In this document: piece by piece, positions 11,583 through 24,487 of the stretch | How the letters are laid out: the number at the start of each line of letters is the position of its first letter | Numbering within the stretch: position 1 is the stretch's first letter | From: Euglena gracilis | Taxonomy: Eukaryota > Euglenida > Euglenophyceae > Euglenales | Reading direction: 5' to 3' | DNA length: 64,000 bases | NCBI GenBank assembly: GCA_039621445.1 | Contig: CP154956.1 | Location: forward strand, 76,938,474-77,002,473 | Translations under genes and position numbers: made by a program | The notes under the pieces: generated by a model | What the model was told of the DNA's origin: nothing | Database searches by the model: none | What the model saw: only the letters and a program-made list of their open reading frames with translations

Positions 11583-12017
11583 CAGGGTTCGATATAAGGA
11601 GGGCGTACATGGTTTAGGTGGGGGGGGGTGTCCCCCCCCACCCCCCCCCCTCCTGGCCCGCAGGGGGGGGTCCGGACCACCCCCCCCCCACCTGCAAGGG
11701 GGGTCCGGACCGACCCTCGGGGGCAAAAATTGACCCCCCCAAAAAGGGTCAATTTTTTCCTCCGGCGCTTTGCGCCGAAAATTTTTTGCATTTTTGGCAC
11801 ATTTTTGCCCAAAAAGTGCCCAAAATGGCACTTTTGGTCGTTTTGGGGGTCAAAAATTTTCGGCCCGGCGCTTCGCGCAGGGGCGAAAATTCGGCCACGC
11901 TGATCGCGCACCCGTCTAGGTGGGGGGGGGGTGGGCCCCCCCCCCCCCCCCCCCTCCTGGCCCGCAGGGGGGGGTCCGGACCACCCCCCCCCCCACCTGT
12001 CCTTATATCGAACCCTG
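11583..12017. mobile_element. MITE-like element, family TTCGATATAAGGA, copy 2
   Basis: Perfect 18-bp terminal inverted repeats: CAGGGTTCGATATAAGGA at 11,583 and its reverse complement ending at 12,017. The internal organisation matches copy 1 (duplicated TAGGTGGGG...TCCTGGCCCGCAGG modules, stem-loop at 11,763). No transposase is encoded. A target duplication cannot be defined because both flanks are C runs. Confidence 0.75.
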
Positions 12018-15000
12018 CCCCCCACTTATAACCCCCCCCCTCGGGGCCAACCACTAAACAGGATCCTATAACCCCCAGGGGGGTTATAAGTGGGATAAGT
12101 GGGGGGGGTTTATGGGGTGCCTGCCCATAGCAGGCACCGCCCCCTCCCCCAGGGGGTCGTTTGGTCCCAATGCCTGCCAGCCAAGCCAATTTTTCTTTTG
12201 AAGATGGCCGTTGAAATGGCTACCGGAACTTTCGGTGCTGGGGAGAGGGGTGCTACAGCGCTACCCACCCCAAATCCTGACCCCCCGGGTCAGCTTGTCC
12301 ACATCACCCCCCAGGGGTGGGACCTTCTTTAACAAAAAGCCAGTGACATAGCCAACAAAAACCCTCCAAAGTTTTTGGTCGACTTCAAATTTTCGGAGGA
12401 CTTCGGTCAGCAGGGGAAGTGGGATTCGCAAATGCCCAAAAGGGGTGAAAAAAAAGGTTGGTGTTCCGGGAAATTTGTGTTGTATGCAGATCTGCTCTTT
12501 TGGGGTCGAAATTTGGTCCAGTCAGTTAGTTTGGTCAGTTTCCGCCGCCTATGTATCCTATTTTGTATGTGTTTCATTACGTCATGTCAAATTATTATAC
12601 ATAACCGTGGTTCGTTGAACAATTCTATAATAATATATGGCAACTTTAGTTGGATAATTAATTGTTTCAGTTGTTATGAGAGAATGGAAATACTCATATC
12701 ATCATGGACGTTGAGGCACCTACGCTAACGATTTATTTTCCCCGCTGTTTGCGAATGGGGCTCACGCCCCAACCTAACATGCCTGCCCATCTTTTCCGAT
12801 TGCGTTGATTTCGACGATGGCACACTGCTCACCACTGCTTATTCGGACCCTGGGCTAAAAGGTTCAGAAACAAGTTTACCCACAATTTGTTAATCTCCGG
12901 GAATTTGTTAATCTCCGGGTTAGTACAATTTGATTTGCTTTGTAGAGAACTTGAAAGGGCTTATTGCAGTTGATCGGATGCCACCTGTGTGACAGACAAT
13001 TTGAAGGATGGATGCACACAAATGCATAATGCATAATGCACAATAATAACGAGAGTTTGACCGCAGAGCATACCCCCAACACCACTGATCTTTCTGCACT
13101 GGTGATGGAAGATGTGGAACGGAACTGCAAGCATTTTGCAGGATTCCCCCACACCGGTTGGTGTGAAGCCTCAATTTGAACAACCTGGTGTTCAGTGGTT
13201 GCCTGATGAATTTTATCTGTTTGCGCTCGACGGCTGGCTTGGAGCTTCTTGGGCTGTGCTTTCTTGATTTGTGAGATCCATGGCTCAGCTCATCCGCTGC
13301 ATTCCAAACCCTGCAGCGGATTCCAAATCCAATTTTTTTGGTGGTAATATGGAGAGGAATATTTTTTCCAGCAAGCCACAAAGGATTTTTTGTTCGTGCC
13401 AAATACCTCTTTGGTTGCTTCAAAACAGACGGGTAACATGCAAGTTGCATAATTTGCACTTTTTTTTGGCTGAAGGAATAAAGAAACTTTCGAAAAGTTG
13501 CATTTTTTTCATTTTTTTTGCATATTTTGCTTCCAATTTCTTGATACACTTTCCCGGAGGATTGCACAGGGAATTGCTCTTCTGCTGGACTTCTGAAAGT
13601 TGCATAGGACACATTTTTGGACCAATTTTGCATTAATACCAACATGTTGTCACGAAACTCCAGATGCAAGGAGGATAATATTTGAAAAAAATCACTACCT
13701 GCCCCCCACCCCCCGGCTCACTGATTATGTCAGCAAAAAAGGCTGGCGGTGCAAATTTTGGGGTTGGGTAAGTGGACTCCAGCAGCTTGGGACCCGAACC
13801 CCCAAGGGAGACGAGGGATGCACCGGGAAGAACTTGAACGGGAAGACGTCGTGGGACAAGTTCTGGACGGAATTTTGTCCAGGATTTTTTCTGCCATTTG
13901 AGGATCCACCCAGGATTTTCCGAGACAAATGTGAGAAAATCCAATTTCCTCCAGTCAACGCCCAAGAATTTTCTTCGGCGCTTTGCACCGATCTTTGGAA
14001 AGGATTTTTGTTTGCATCTGTTGAGGTACTTTGATCGTTCAAAATTTGGATTTGGGAAAACCTCGAAAAATGGGTTTACGAGGTTTTTGTCATCCAGAAT
14101 TTTTTCCCGGTCGTTTAAGCGGATGTCCAAAATGTCCAAATTTCAAGGATTTGTCCAATATTTGTCCCGGCAATTTTTCCCATCAGCAATTGTTCCCGGT
14201 CCCCTGGGGGGGGGGGTCCGGACCATCCCCTCCCAACGTGCATTTCCCCCCCAAACATGCGCTTCCTTGCACATTTTTTTTGCACATTGCCCCCCCCCCT
14301 GCTCCTGGACCAGATCCCCTTCCTAGCACCTATGAACCTGGGTGTGACTGGGCGTGACTGGTTTGAGAACCTCCAGAGGTGGGGTTCTGTGACTTGGTGT
14401 GACTCGACTTGACAGACTATTTTTCGCCATTTTTGGCCATTTTTGCCCCTTTTTCCACTTTGTGCCACTTTTGACTGCTTTTGCCAACTTCTGGCCATTT
14501 TGTGCTGCTTTTGAATGCGTTTGGCCATTTTCGACAATTTTTTAAAACAACTTTTGGCCACCTTTGGACCATTTTTTGGCAGTTTTTGGCCACTTTTTTC
14601 CTATTTTTTTGGGATCAAAAGCTGCAAAAGTGCCCAGAACCAGTCAACAGCAGCAAACAGTGGCCAAAAGCAGTTGAAAGCAGAGAAAAAGTGGAAACAA
14701 ATCTTGTCCAATCTGATCTAATCTCTCTGATAATCTAATCCCCAAATAAGGCCATGGGGTTGAAAAATGGCCTTTCTCGGGCGAGGCAGGGAGTTGGGGT
14801 CTGGGGGAAAACTTTTATGGTCATCCAGAGTCCCACACCCAGTCACACCCAGTCACGCCAAGAGAAAACCCACTCAAACCCAAAGAATCGCTAAACGCCA
14901 AATATCTGCAAAATAAAACACGAGGGAACCTATTTGCACCAGAGAAACACAGGGGGAAGAAGTGTTGGGGGGGGCTTTGGGGGCGTGGCTGCTTTACAGT

Positions 15001-17690
15001 TTTTGAGACTGTATTTCAAATGCGCTTACGCAATGGAGTTCCCTCATTTCAATACCCGGCCCTTTGTGTTCATGCACACTGGCGGTGCCCGTAGACCGCA
15101 GAGTTCCAAGTCGTTGCTTTCGTTCCCAGGCCCTGGGGGTGTGGGGAGACACTAATGCGGACTGTCCTGAACCTCAGGCCTCGGTGTTCCAAAACATAAT
15201 TTTTTTACATTGCGCATCGGCGCAATTTTTCAGTCATTTTCAAAGCTGAGTGCGAGTTAAGCCGCCTAAGTTGGGTGCCTGCCCACAGCACCTGGGGAGG
15301 GGGTGGGTGGGTTGGTGGGTCCGGGGCCGGACCCCCCCCCCCCTGGGAGGTCCCGGGCCAGAGGCGCAGGTACGGGTTTCGGCGCAAAGCACCGAAAATT
15401 TTTGGGAAATGCCCGCAGACGGCCCAATTTTGAGGGGTCCCGCGCCGGGTGGTCCCGGGGTCTTAAAAAGAAGCCTGCTTGAGGGGGGGTCGGTATGGTG
15501 TTGGCGTTTTGAAGGTTGGTTATCATGGGTTGTAGGAACCCGGTCGGTGGACTGGGGGGGGGGTATGGTTTGGCTTCCATCGGATGAATTGCACATGGGG
15601 CATGATGTGTTCAGAGGATGAAGGAGAGAGTCCGTATGAGGTCCAAGCCTGGCTTTGTGAGCACATTCCAGAGGAATGTTAGAGCCCAGAGGTGGGCCAC
15701 ATGTTACGCACTGTGGCCTCTCATTGGGCCACACCAGGGTTTTTTTTTTTTAGTCTTGGACCCAGGGGGGGGTTGGGGGGTGTGGGTCCGGCTGAGCCCT
15801 CCCCCTGGGGGGGTCCCCGGGATATACTTTTCGGCGCCTTTGGCGCCGAAATTTTTTGAAAAAGATGCTATTTTTAGCATTTTTTTTTGCGATTTCTTGG
15901 CCTTTTCGGGGAAAAGTGGGTTGGTTCCCCAGAACCCTCCGACCCCAGGGGGTGGGTGGGTGGGGGGGGGGGGCCCTCCCCCCCAGTCTTAAAAAAACCC
16001 CATAGGCCACACAGATAATGATTGCTGCCCCACCCCGGGGGCCGCCGGTATATATCCTGCATTCAAGCCTCCGCCGCCCACCAGCCCCATGCTGAACTGG
16101 CAACACATCGCTTGCAGTTCTGGATGCATGACTGGCGTGCTCCAAACGGTTTTGCAGAGTTTCTAAATCCTTGCTTTGTCTTTGGATAGTCTCATTGGTC
16201 TCAAAAACCAACTGCAATTTTTTAAAGGGAAAATGTGCTTGGGGGGAGAAGCGACCCCTGGCTTCTTTTAAAGTCAGAAGGCCGAGGGCCACCCTGGGGG
16301 GGGGGGGGTCCAGGGCCGGATGAGGGGGCGAGGTCCGGGTATGGGTTTCGGCGCAAAGTGCCAAATTTTTTGGGAATGCCTTCAGACAGCCCGATTTGGC
16401 GGAGGGTCCTGCCCCCCCCCCCCCCGTTCTGGGGGGTCCCGCGCTGGGCTGGGTGGGGGTGGACCCCCAGGGGGTCTTGAAAAGAAGATAAGACCCCTGG
16501 GGGGTGGGTGTTTGCCTGCCATGGGTGGGCACCCCATACTGCAAGACGACCCCGCTGCAGTGACCCCAGGTGCATTTTGCAGCTTTTGCAAATGACAAAG
16601 ACATCCAAATGGACAATGTTTTTCTTTCAACGCTTCGGGTGTTATGGAAAACGGTGGCAGAGTGAGCAAGTCCTCACCCTGTAAAACCATTTGAACTTTG
16701 CTGGTAATGCGAACTCCTCCAGCGACTGGATGATGATGGTTCGCTGACCCTGTTCCACTCTGTGTATAGACCAAAATATGACCAGTGAAACCACCGCTGA
16801 TTTCGTGCTGTGTATTTCTCAAGTTCCCACCAGCGTTTGGTATTTGCTCTAACGGAGTGCGCTAATTCCCACGAATCGGAAGCGGGCAGTGGTTTGTCCC
16901 CTGAAGCAGTGCTTTGCTCCAATGGCATGCCACTGGGAGGGAGACAGGACATAAACGCCCAAGTCCAATTCTCACGCCCCCTGGCTTTTTGCCCACCACC
17001 TCCTTCAACCCCCCCCCCCCAGAAGGTTCCCCTCCCAACAGGTGACCCATTTTCCAGCTTTGCGAGGCTTTTCTTGTGCTTTCTTCTTGCTGCAGCAGCT
17101 GGCAGTATTTGGGCGTGATCTTTTTGCAGCACCGAGGCAGGGTTTGTGTTACGACCGAATTCCCAAAGGGTTCCCATTTTTGGAATTTTGGGGTATGTAT
17201 GTTAGGCCGCATTTTGGATCAAACTTAGGCTGTATTCGGGCCGAATTTTGGGAATTTTTAGGCGTGGCCTTAAAATCGGACATAATTTGGTCCCTGAATT
17301 TGGCCCATTTGTTTTTAAATTTGCGCCGATGTGCCCTAACCCGTCCATTGCTTAAGTGTTCGCAGTACCCCGGGGGGGGGGGCTGGACTGCAGCTATTCC
17401 AAATTTGGCCAACTGAAAATTCTGCAGATCCCCCGGTCTGCTACAGGGCTAGCCAGTGGAAAAATTTTCCCACTGGCGAAGCGCCGAAAAAATTTTTTGG
17501 ACATAAATGGCCGTAAATGCCCCCTTTTAGGCCTTTTTTTAGTTTTTTTTTAGAACAAAACAGCCAAAAAAATTGCATTATATAGAAACGTCATTTCCAC
17601 CTTGGCGCTCAACGCCGGAGGAATTTTTTTTTCCCAGCCAGGGGACCCCCGGACCCCCCCTCCCCGTGCACGCTAATCCAACGATAATTA
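12018..17690. other. Gene-poor spacer with dispersed repeats
   Basis: No gene recognised. It holds a GGTGCCTGCCCATAGCAGGC palindrome at 12,118, an AT-rich patch at about 12,570-12,700, and a tandem AATTTGTTAATCTCCGGG pair at about 12,882-12,919. A motif near 13,609 (ACACATTTTTGGACCAAT) recurs inverted at about 19,677. Related blocks at 15,305-15,480 and 16,310-16,496 share a GGCGCAAAG stem-loop remnant and a GGTCCCGCGC motif. Confidence 0.5.
15305..16496. repeat. Direct repeat pair with GGCGCAAAG remnant
   Basis: Two blocks (about 15,305-15,480 and 16,310-16,496) share GGGTTTCGGCGCAAAG, then TTTTTTGGGAA, CAGAC(G/A)GCCC, GGGGTCCCGCGC and a GGGTCTT(A/G)AAAAGAAG end. A related, apparently inverted, block with TTCGGCGCCTTTGGCGCCGA lies between them at about 15,825-15,850. 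This is another host of the dispersed stem-loop. Confidence 0.55.
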
Positions 17691-17700
17691 TATCTCAACA

Positions 17701-17986
17701 GGGTCAAACCTACCACAGCTCTCAGCCCACTGACACTTCTACTTCTGGGGAAGCGTCCCTCGTACATGAAAAGACCTCAGCGATCCTTCCCATTGCCGGT
17801 TCATTTGAAGCCGTCAAGCAGGAAGCAGGCAATGCCGGAGCGGGGCTTCGCAATGGGGCTTGGCGGCATCCGAAGCCCATTTCCTGCCTTCCCATGCCCT
17901 GCCCGTTGCTCTGTACACATGGCTTCGCTGCGTCGGCATCACGAAGGCCTCCACCCTTGACAATCGACAAAACAGTGAAGGAAGAG
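17701..17986 (+). CDS. Possible isolated exon, unrecognised
   Basis: Open in one frame and bounded by an acceptor-like CTCAACAG and a donor-like GAAGAG|GTTTGA. It would encode about 95 residues including GQTYHSSQPTDTSTSG, EAVKQEAGNAGAGLRN and LTIDKTVKEEV, hydrophilic with a Cys/Pro-rich middle. Base composition is more balanced than the flanks. No family recognised and no adjoining exon identified. Confidence 0.3.
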
Positions 17987-18074
17987 GTTTGATGGGCATC
18001 ATTTGATCTCCAAACTCCTGAATGGGGAGGGTGGCTGACTGGTTTTTGCTCCAGCTACTCCACCAGGCTTGCGC

Positions 18075-18360
18075 TTAGTCGGGTGCCTACCCCACAGGGG
18101 GGGGGGTGCTAGGGGCAGGCACCCCATAGCACCCGATCCGACCCCCCTGGGGGGGGGTAGGGTTTTGGGGGGTGCCTGCCCCTAGCAGGCACCCCCCTCC
18201 GACCCCGGCGCCGAAGGCGCCGGGGGCCCGGAAAAGGCCATTTTCAATGAAAATTTTCTGGGTCCGGCCCGGACCCCTATCCCCCCGGGGGGTGTGTGCC
18301 TGCTAGGGGCAGGCACCCTATAGCACCCACCCCCCTCCCCCCCCGGTCGGTAAGCACAAG
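18075..18360. repeat. GGTGCCTGCC/GGCAGGCACC repeat family, copy 2
   Basis: Has GTCGGGTGCCTACCCCAC and GGGGCAGGCACCCCATAGCA as in the 7.7-kb copy, then the full palindrome GGTGCCTGCCCCTAGCAGGC (near 18,170) and an inverted form TGTGTGCCTGCTAGGGGCAG (near 18,294). Confidence 0.75.
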
Positions 18361-20170
18361 CATGTACCCCACCCCCCTTGGGGTGTTGGGGTAGGGTCGG
18401 CCTGGATCGGCCGAAAGTGGCCAACCGGCGCCAGAGGTTTTGGGGGGGATTTGGCCAAAATCCAACTGATTTCGAGGTTAAACCCCCTCCCAAATAGCCT
18501 GGTGGGGTGCCAGGTTATTGGAACCAATTTTTGGCCCTGCCCCGACTGGTTTTTGAAAAGTGGCCACTGACTGGATTTTTTGAAAGCTGAAAGCCCCCCC
18601 CCCCCCCAAGGGTCGGTAAGTAATGGTATGCTCCTGACTGCCCTGGTGTGGTATGTTCTGATTTCTTTCCCTCTGTTCCTTCTTTTATGTCACTGGGTGG
18701 TTTGTCTGAATATTCTTTTTCAGTGGTGGCGGGGCTACACAGGAATCTCCAAATCTTTATCAGCGGTGGGTAGGTCCGACCACCCCCCAGTAGGCTTTCC
18801 CGCATTTCCAGGGGCGCTGATTTTCAAACCAAATTTTTCTTTCGGCGCCGAAGGAATTTTTCTGTGTCTTTCAGGCTTTATATTAACCCCAAAAGTGTTA
18901 TCATTTGCCCTATTCCTAAAACAATACATTTCCTCTTTTTTTTGTTCTAGGGAAATTCTCATTTTATATTTTTCGTCATTTTGCATGATTCAAAAAAATT
19001 TTTTTTATGAAATAATTGTCCGGCTTGGACACTTTGTTCTTTCATTGCATATGGTGAGTATTTTGTGTTGGACATTCTGTGGGATGTGCTACTCTCAAAT
19101 ATACTGACCAATAGTGTAAGACAAAATGATATTGATACTGGGCAGAGTTTATAAACACATAAAGCAGTGTTCCAATTTTTTTCTTTCAATGGGCCCCAGA
19201 TGGAGAGATCTGGTTTGTCCAATAAAGATGCCAGCACACAAAAATTCTGCTTGCAAATCTGTGGTTTCTTTGCAAGCCAAAGTATTTTCCAGGTTTTCAT
19301 CAGTGCTGAGCTCTTTGTATCCAGAAGCAAGATGCTCGGACGTCGACCCAGCTGCCCCTCAGCCTGACCTGGCTGGCGGCCCCGCCTGGCACAGATAAAT
19401 GTATTTTGGATGTTTTTGGGACATAATTGGTTTGCAACGTTTTTTTGTGCATGTTTTGGACAATTATCTGTACTTTTCTTTAACAGGACACATAAAAGCA
19501 TAACCGAAACAATGTCTTTCACACATTTTTTTTAAAAAGGCAAAAAATGTCAAGAAAAGCACCAAAAAAAACCACACCCAAAAGAGCGCGGTGCAAACTT
19601 GCAAAATGACATGTCGGTGGCCCAGTAGCATATTGCATATTGTATTTCATTATGCAACTGTGCAAATGTCAATGTGAAATTGGTCCAAAAATGTGTATGA
19701 GCAACTTCCAGCAGTTTGGGAGTAGAGCACTTTGGATGCGCAATCGCCCCCCAAAAAAGACGAAAAAGCTCCTGAAGAAATTTACAGACAATTTTGCTTT
19801 CATTTTTCCATTTTTTTTGCATTGCATATTTGAGGGGCTTTGTTGCAGACCCCCCCCCGCTGAAATGTAGGTCTCCAGATATTTTCTTTGCTTTTGTTTT
19901 ACTTTGGAGGTCTTTGGCATTTCACGATTTTTTTGGACCCCAAATAAGGCCCGTAATGGGAAGGAATGAAAATATGGTCTTTCTCGGGCTAAGCGGGCTA
20001 AGCAGGGAGTTTGGGAGAACCCAAATACGTTTGATTGGGCGTTCTCAGGGGGTTCATTTGATGTTTTTTTTATTTTGGATCATTTTCGAGATATTTGCCC
20101 GAAAACGCGTCAAAAGGGGTGGTGGATTCGGGGTGTTATTTTGGCCAGCCGTGGAGTTAAAGGGAAAGCT

Positions 20171-20203
20171 TTCTTCTTCTTCTTCTTCTTCTTCTTCTTC
20201 TTT
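20171..20203. repeat. (CTT)n microsatellite
   Basis: About ten uninterrupted TTC/CTT units. Confidence 0.95.
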
Positions 20204-20367
20204 CTTTATTCAATTTTGAATGGGCGTTTTCACTGTTATTGTCGTTCCCATCAAGGATGTGGAGGATTGTCAACTTGAAAAAGTTGCTCTTGTTTTCCTT
20301 CCCCCTCCCCAGCCTGTTTGCCATTTTGCATCCACACGTCACGTTGAAGTTTTGCATTGCCATGAGT

Positions 20368-20399
<32 letters not shown>

Positions 20400-20440
20400 C
20401 CTGTGCCTGTGCCTGTGCCTGTGCGTGCGCGTGCGCGTGT
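20368..20440. repeat. (GT)n microsatellite with CTGTGC extension
   Basis: About 15 GT units (20,370-20,399) followed by repeated CTGTGC and GCGTGC units. Confidence 0.95.
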
Positions 20441-23227
20441 GTGAAAGCATGTGTGCGTACGCGTGTGTGTCAGACCCCATCCTCAGGGGGGGGGGTCCAG
20501 CCAGCCAGCAGCCCAAATCGGGGCTGGTAGCCTCTCCCCCCCCCCCCGGGAGGGGTCGAGTGAAATAAAGGTGGGTCCAGCCCGGCCGGAGGCCGGGCCA
20601 GCCGGCCGCAGGCTGGCCAGCCAACTGGGCTGCCCAGCTCACCCATCCCTGCATTTTTTTTTTATCATCACAACTTCCTCGCCCTCAACGTCTGGCACAT
20701 ACACTCTAGCTCCATCCATCAAAATGTCGAGAAGGCAAAAATGTTTTAGAAAAATTTGTTTTTCATCGACCCAGCCCAGCACAGCCCCCTCCAGCCCTCC
20801 CCCCCCTCCCCCCCCCATCCCCCCAGGGGGGGTCCAGCCAGCAGCTCGTTTCCAGCCAGCAGCTTTTTTCCAGCCGGAGGCTGGACCTCCCCCCCCGGGT
20901 GCTTAAGAAATCCCCTGGTGTCAATTTTTGTTGTTATAAAATGAAAAACCAAATCCTTTTTGGTTGCGCTTTTTTGGTGGTTTTGTTTCATTTATGGATT
21001 TTTTTTGAGTTTTGTGCAAGGCTGGGTGGAAAACTGTGGATGATTGTCTAAGAAATGTGTTATGCACCATGTTCTACACAACACAATTCTAATTTTAGCG
21101 GAATAGGTGAAAAACTTTTTTTGAGTCCTCACCAGTACAATCCGAGGAGCTCTAGCCCTCCCCCAAATATAAATTTGCGGGATTTCAAGAACCTCGGGGG
21201 GGATCAAACTTTTATGGGTGGTTTCAACAAACTTGCGGCGTTTTGCGGCGGCCTTCAATTGCACCAGATTTTTTGTTGTGTACATCTCACTTTCCCCAAT
21301 GTAACTTTTGTTCAAAATGGAGGATTTTTGGTGAAAATTTGGGGGCCGTGTGCTTCGTTTTGGGTAGCAAAGTCCCTGGGGTGGCTTATATATTTTTTGG
21401 GTGGGTTAAGGGGATCAACATGTTCGGATCCATCAAACACCTGTGTGACCCTTGGTATTTTTGGTATTTTTGTGTTTCTTTTGGCCCCATCTTTGCTTTT
21501 GTAAACAAAAAGAATCCTGGTCTCAAGAAGGAATGATGATCCAACAGTATCCTCGATGCGACAGCAGCTGCAAATGAGCAAAAAAAAAACGGAGGTAAGA
21601 TTTTATGCAAATCAACAGCCTACCAAAATATTCATTTTGGACAATTGGTTTTTCACCTCCAAAGGTGTTTGTGTTTTCCTCCAGTATCTTCTGCCGGAAA
21701 ATCCTCTCCCCCCCCCTTTCCTCTTGTCCAACACCCAGAGGAATTTTGATTGTTTGAACACCCCCCCCCCCGGATGAGGACAATTGGACAGATGAGGTTG
21801 TTGGACGAGAAGAAGGCATGCAGTCCAAAGAACTGCTGGTGGGAAAAGAAGAGGATTTGGCTTCCAAGTCTGCATTGCACTATGTCTTTCAGATCCTCCC
21901 AAATGGCGTAGCCCACCGGTGTTCAAACCCCGAGAAATCCCCACAAATTGTTCGCGACAAAATTTGAAGCTCTGGCTCAAGTTTGGTTGGCGCAAATGTC
22001 AGGAGAATATGAAATGCAGGGGTCTCCTTTTTCGGTTTTTTTTTTGCCGCTGTGATGTTTGTCGGTTTTCTTGTGGCAAACAGGCCTGCGAGAGTTGCAC
22101 GGTGTGTTTGTGGACACACAACAGCACCATTCTCCGTTGCGTGCACGCTTGGCCATGTGGTGGTGCAGAGCAGCCACATGGCCTTGATTGTGCGCCTTGT
22201 TTCACTGTTGGCCTCAGGAACGTTTTCGGTTTCTCACAGTTGAGCTGTGCATTTCATTCAGATCCCCCCATCTCCCAAACAAAAATGCCGCGGGGGAACC
22301 CAGGAAGGAAGCCGCACGGGGTTCAGGTGGGGGGTCCCCCCTCCGGGTTGGGGCCCAAACGGTCAAAATTTTTCTTCTGGCTTTGTCTCAGGCGGCGTAA
22401 TTTGCCCAAAATTTATGGCACTCTGTAAATGGAAGAGGAAGCGGAAAACCGTTTCCAAAAAAGGGCCATTTTTTAACGGTTCATGAAGAGGTCCCGATTG
22501 TGGCCGATTATGATCAGGCACCTACGGCCGACTTTTAAGGACCCCCGTAGGTGGGGGTTCCGACCAGGGCCGACAAGGGCCGACTTGCATGTGGTTGGCC
22601 GACCGAAGGGGAATGGATGAAGGAGCAGCTTTCCCTCGGGAACAAGCACCTCCTCATAATGTTGGGCGATGCTGGATTTTTGGAGACCAGAGGTGGGGTT
22701 CCGATGCAAGGTTTTGCTGGGCGATGCTGGGTAATGCTGGCATTTTTGTGTATATTTTGAAGAACTTTTTGGATAATTTTCTCACAAATTTCCAGTTCTA
22801 CACCCATTTTGGCCATTATGGACCAGTTTTTGCTAATTTGGGGGCTATTTGTCACTGAATTGGCAAGTATTGGGCCAATTTGGGTTAACCGGAGCATTTT
22901 TTTATGGCATTTTGGCCATTTTGCGCCCTTTTGGTAATTTTGGGTCACTTTTTAAAATCTTTTGTGGATTTTGTTGGCGACACCTCGGGCTCCGCACTTT
23001 GCCCTTGTGAGGCCATGCCTTGCATGCCGGCGGTGCTGTTGTGTGTCTGCTCGCTGCGCTGGGTTAGGAGTCCCTGCTTAGTGCCTTTTTTCGCCGGAGT
23101 TGGCTGATTCTTAAACTGCCCTTCGACAACCCAGAAGAACGGAATTGAGTTTCAAACGAAAGAGAACCAAAAGGAGAAGTCAATATCAAAAGAATATTCA
23201 GAAGGTGACGAACCAGACGAATTTCAA

Positions 23228-23875
23228 TTGACAAGTCAAATATCAATTTCAAATTTAACTTCAATGAGCAATGAAGTGGGGAAGAAGCTGGAAATTTACG
23301 GTCGACGTGAACTACCTGGAGCAGCTGTCGCCGCGGCAGCCGGACGACCTGGAGGTGCAGACGACAAGTGGCGAACCGTGGCCGCCCCTCCCCCCAGATC
23401 CCAGTTTCAGAAATGTCCCAGCAGAAAACCTCACCCAGTGACGGCCACGGCCTGTGGACCACAGTGGCCAGAAAGACCAGGAGGAAGAAGGAACCCCCAA
23501 CCCAGCAGAACCGGCTGGGCATTGGGGCCCAATCAAGCAACAGGGGACAGAAGCAGACCACAGGATTCCAAAGACATGTTCCACAATGGCGCCCAGCCGC
23601 CAGACCAAAATTCGAACAGAAGTGGAGAAGATGGAATCAAGGCCAAGGTGGAGGCCATGGTGGCCAAATCCAGAAGCAATTCCCTTCAGGAAGAGGGAGA
23701 AAACGTCTGCCAAATCCCCCCAAACTTTCTAGCACAACAACCCATCTCAAAGGGAAGAAGGGGGGGCACAGCAGTGTTGGCTGTTTGGACAGCCACGCTC
23801 CGGCCCAGAACAGGCTCCGGAAGTGAAAGTTGGGAAACGGCCGAGTGGCGCCCTAAATTGGATATCTTTGGATAG
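23228..23875 (+). other. Unrecognised open region, possible retroelement remnant
   Basis: All three plus frames are open for long stretches. The region lacks homopolymers and has an even base composition, unlike its surroundings. One frame has SWKFTVDVNYLEQLSPRQPD and a later frame GLWTTVARKTRRKKEP. The second looks like the basic entry region of some non-LTR ORF1 proteins, but there is no zinc knuckle or diagnostic domain. It could be a decayed ORF1 or gag, or a host exon. The frame cannot be decided. Confidence 0.3.
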
Positions 23876-24297
23876 CGCTTTGGAAGGCGCATCCAATGAT
23901 ATGGGGGGCTGGCAGTGGAATTTCATATTTCCAGGTGCCATCCGCCAGATTTTTCCAAATTAAGAGATCCCAGCTTGGTAAGAAAGGAGCCTGTGGACGC
24001 GCGGACCAAATCCCCCCCAATTAGAAGACAGTCCAGCACACAAACTTACAGATTTGGACTTAGGGTATATGGTTCAGCCATAGACCCTAGTCATGAGGGT
24101 TGGGATTTTACCCAAATCAGACTGTGGATGATCAGAGGGTTGGACAAGTTGGCCACAGGGTCTAGAGGTTCAAGGCCTCTTCACTAGCTTTTTCCCTCAC
24201 AAACACCCCCTGAAGGCCTCCAGTGTACCTGGGAGTCCTGAAGGGAGGCTTTGAGGGGAGGTTTTTTTTGGACGTCCACAGGGTTTAGACCTGTGGA

Positions 24298-24487
24298 TTG
24301 TTCAGAAACTCGCCCTGGAAAGCAAATGGGGGCTAGGCTGCCTCCTCCATGCCCTAAATGTGACCATTTTGAAGAATGGTTGCATGAGATTTGTTCAGAA
24401 ACTCGCCCTGGAAAGCAAAATGGGCTAGGCTGCATCCTCCATGCCCTAAATGTGACCATTTTGAAGACTGGTGCATGAGATGGGGTG
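24298..24487. repeat. ~95-bp tandem duplication
   Basis: Two adjacent copies begin TGTTCAGAAACTCGCCCTGG at 24,298 and 24,392 and continue through GCATCCTCCATGCCCTAAAT-type sequence and TGTGACCATTTTGAAGA. The copies differ at only a few positions. Confidence 0.9.

Larger units (their letters stand above)
17987..23200. other. Gene-poor spacer with repeats and microsatellites
   Basis: No gene recognised. It contains a second large GGTGCCTGCC block (18,075-18,360), a (CTT)n tract, a (GT)n tract, GC-rich CCAGC(C) repeats near 20,575-20,640 and 20,830-20,890, and a small hairpin (CACCTACGG/CCGTAGGTG) at about 22,518-22,560. A Cys-rich open frame at 21,919-22,428 is not supported by composition or domain. 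Confidence 0.5.

Noticed and set aside
12540-12728. AT-rich patch considered as mitochondrial DNA insert
   Set aside because: No similarity to cob, cox1 or cox3 protein sequence could be recognised in any frame.
21919-22428. Cys-rich open frame that could be a zinc-binding protein
   Set aside because: No ordered Cys/His spacing, homopolymer-interrupted, and the opposite strand is equally open.
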